Shown: in pieces, positions 5,466-5,552 of the stretch | How positions within the stretch are numbered: position 1 is the first letter of the stretch | Layout: each line of letters begins with the position of its first letter | Assembly (NCBI GenBank): GCA_034664005.1 | Contig: JAXDIL010000076.1 | Coordinates: 1 to 5,552, forward strand | Length of the DNA stretch: 5,552 nt | Direction of reading: 5' to 3' | DNA from: JACVRW01 sp034664005 | GTDB taxonomy: Bacteria; Actinomycetota; Thermoleophilia; Solirubrobacterales; Thermoleophilaceae | Notes under the pieces: generated by a model | The model's database searches: none | The model's input: the letters and a program-made list of their open reading frames with translations, nothing else | What the model was told of the DNA's origin: nothing | Translations under genes and position numbers: made by a program

Positions 5466-5552
5466 ATGTCGGGTGATCGGGTGAGAATGCTCGCCGTCCT
5501 GGGCGTGGCCGGGATCGTGGTGATGGGCATCATGGGGGTGCTGCATGCGGCC
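5466..5552 (+). CDS. Start of a hypothetical membrane or exported protein (partial, runs off window)
   Basis: The frame is open from ATG at 5466 to the last base (29 codons). It reads MSGDRVRMLAVLGVAGIVV and continues MGIMGVLHAA: a short charged start, then about 20 hydrophobic residues. That is a transmembrane helix or signal sequence. GGGA sits shortly before the ATG. It is divergent from mcl and therefore not part of that transcript. Too little is present to name a family, and a start at the in-frame ATG at 5487 is also possible. Confidence 0.5.
   Translation, partial: MSGDRVRMLAVLGVAGIVVMGIMGVLHAA

Overview
The window is GC-rich, gene-dense bacterial DNA with strong G/C preference at third codon positions. 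The two best-conserved gene groups encode enzymes of acyl-CoA metabolism, and two genes encode exported proteins with N-terminal signal peptides. The base composition, GTG starts, a secreted LVIVD-type propeller and a small CAP-domain protein suggest a high-GC lineage such as Actinomycetota (for example Thermoleophilia) or Chloroflexota. That placement is inference; no rRNA or marker gene is present.

Layout. Bases 1-2099 hold a two-gene minus-strand operon in the order sucC-like then sucD-like, joined by an ATGA stop/start overlap. They encode the beta and alpha subunits of an ADP-forming acyl-CoA synthetase; the alpha gene runs off the left edge only a few codons before its expected end. Bases 2100-2231 are a divergent intergenic region with a long inverted repeat. 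Bases 2232-3662 (plus) encode a secreted beta-propeller (LVIVD/YVTN-like) protein. It converges, with a 12-base gap, on a minus-strand gene for a small secreted CAP/SCP protein (3675-4178). Bases 4179-4352 hold a strong GC hairpin, probably the terminator of the next gene, and the leader of the CAP gene. Bases 4353-5417 (minus) encode a malyl-CoA/beta-methylmalyl-CoA lyase of the Chloroflexus type. After a 48-base divergent gap, a plus-strand reading frame with a membrane segment starts at 5466 and leaves the window.

How the genes may work together. The lyase splits malyl-CoA to acetyl-CoA and glyoxylate (and related substrates), or runs in reverse. An ATP-dependent two-subunit ligase of the succinyl-CoA synthetase family could supply malyl-CoA from malate, as MtkAB does in the serine cycle. 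The ligase here is not a typical SucCD: in both subunits, segments near the active site resemble ATP-citrate lyase / citryl-CoA synthetase more than E. coli SucCD. Its acid substrate is therefore open: succinate, malate, citrate or another. The most interesting point is this divergent ligase close to a malyl-CoA lyase, with two unrelated secreted-protein genes between them. I see no mobile element, CRISPR array, tRNA or rRNA, and no intergenic stretch longer than 174 bases.
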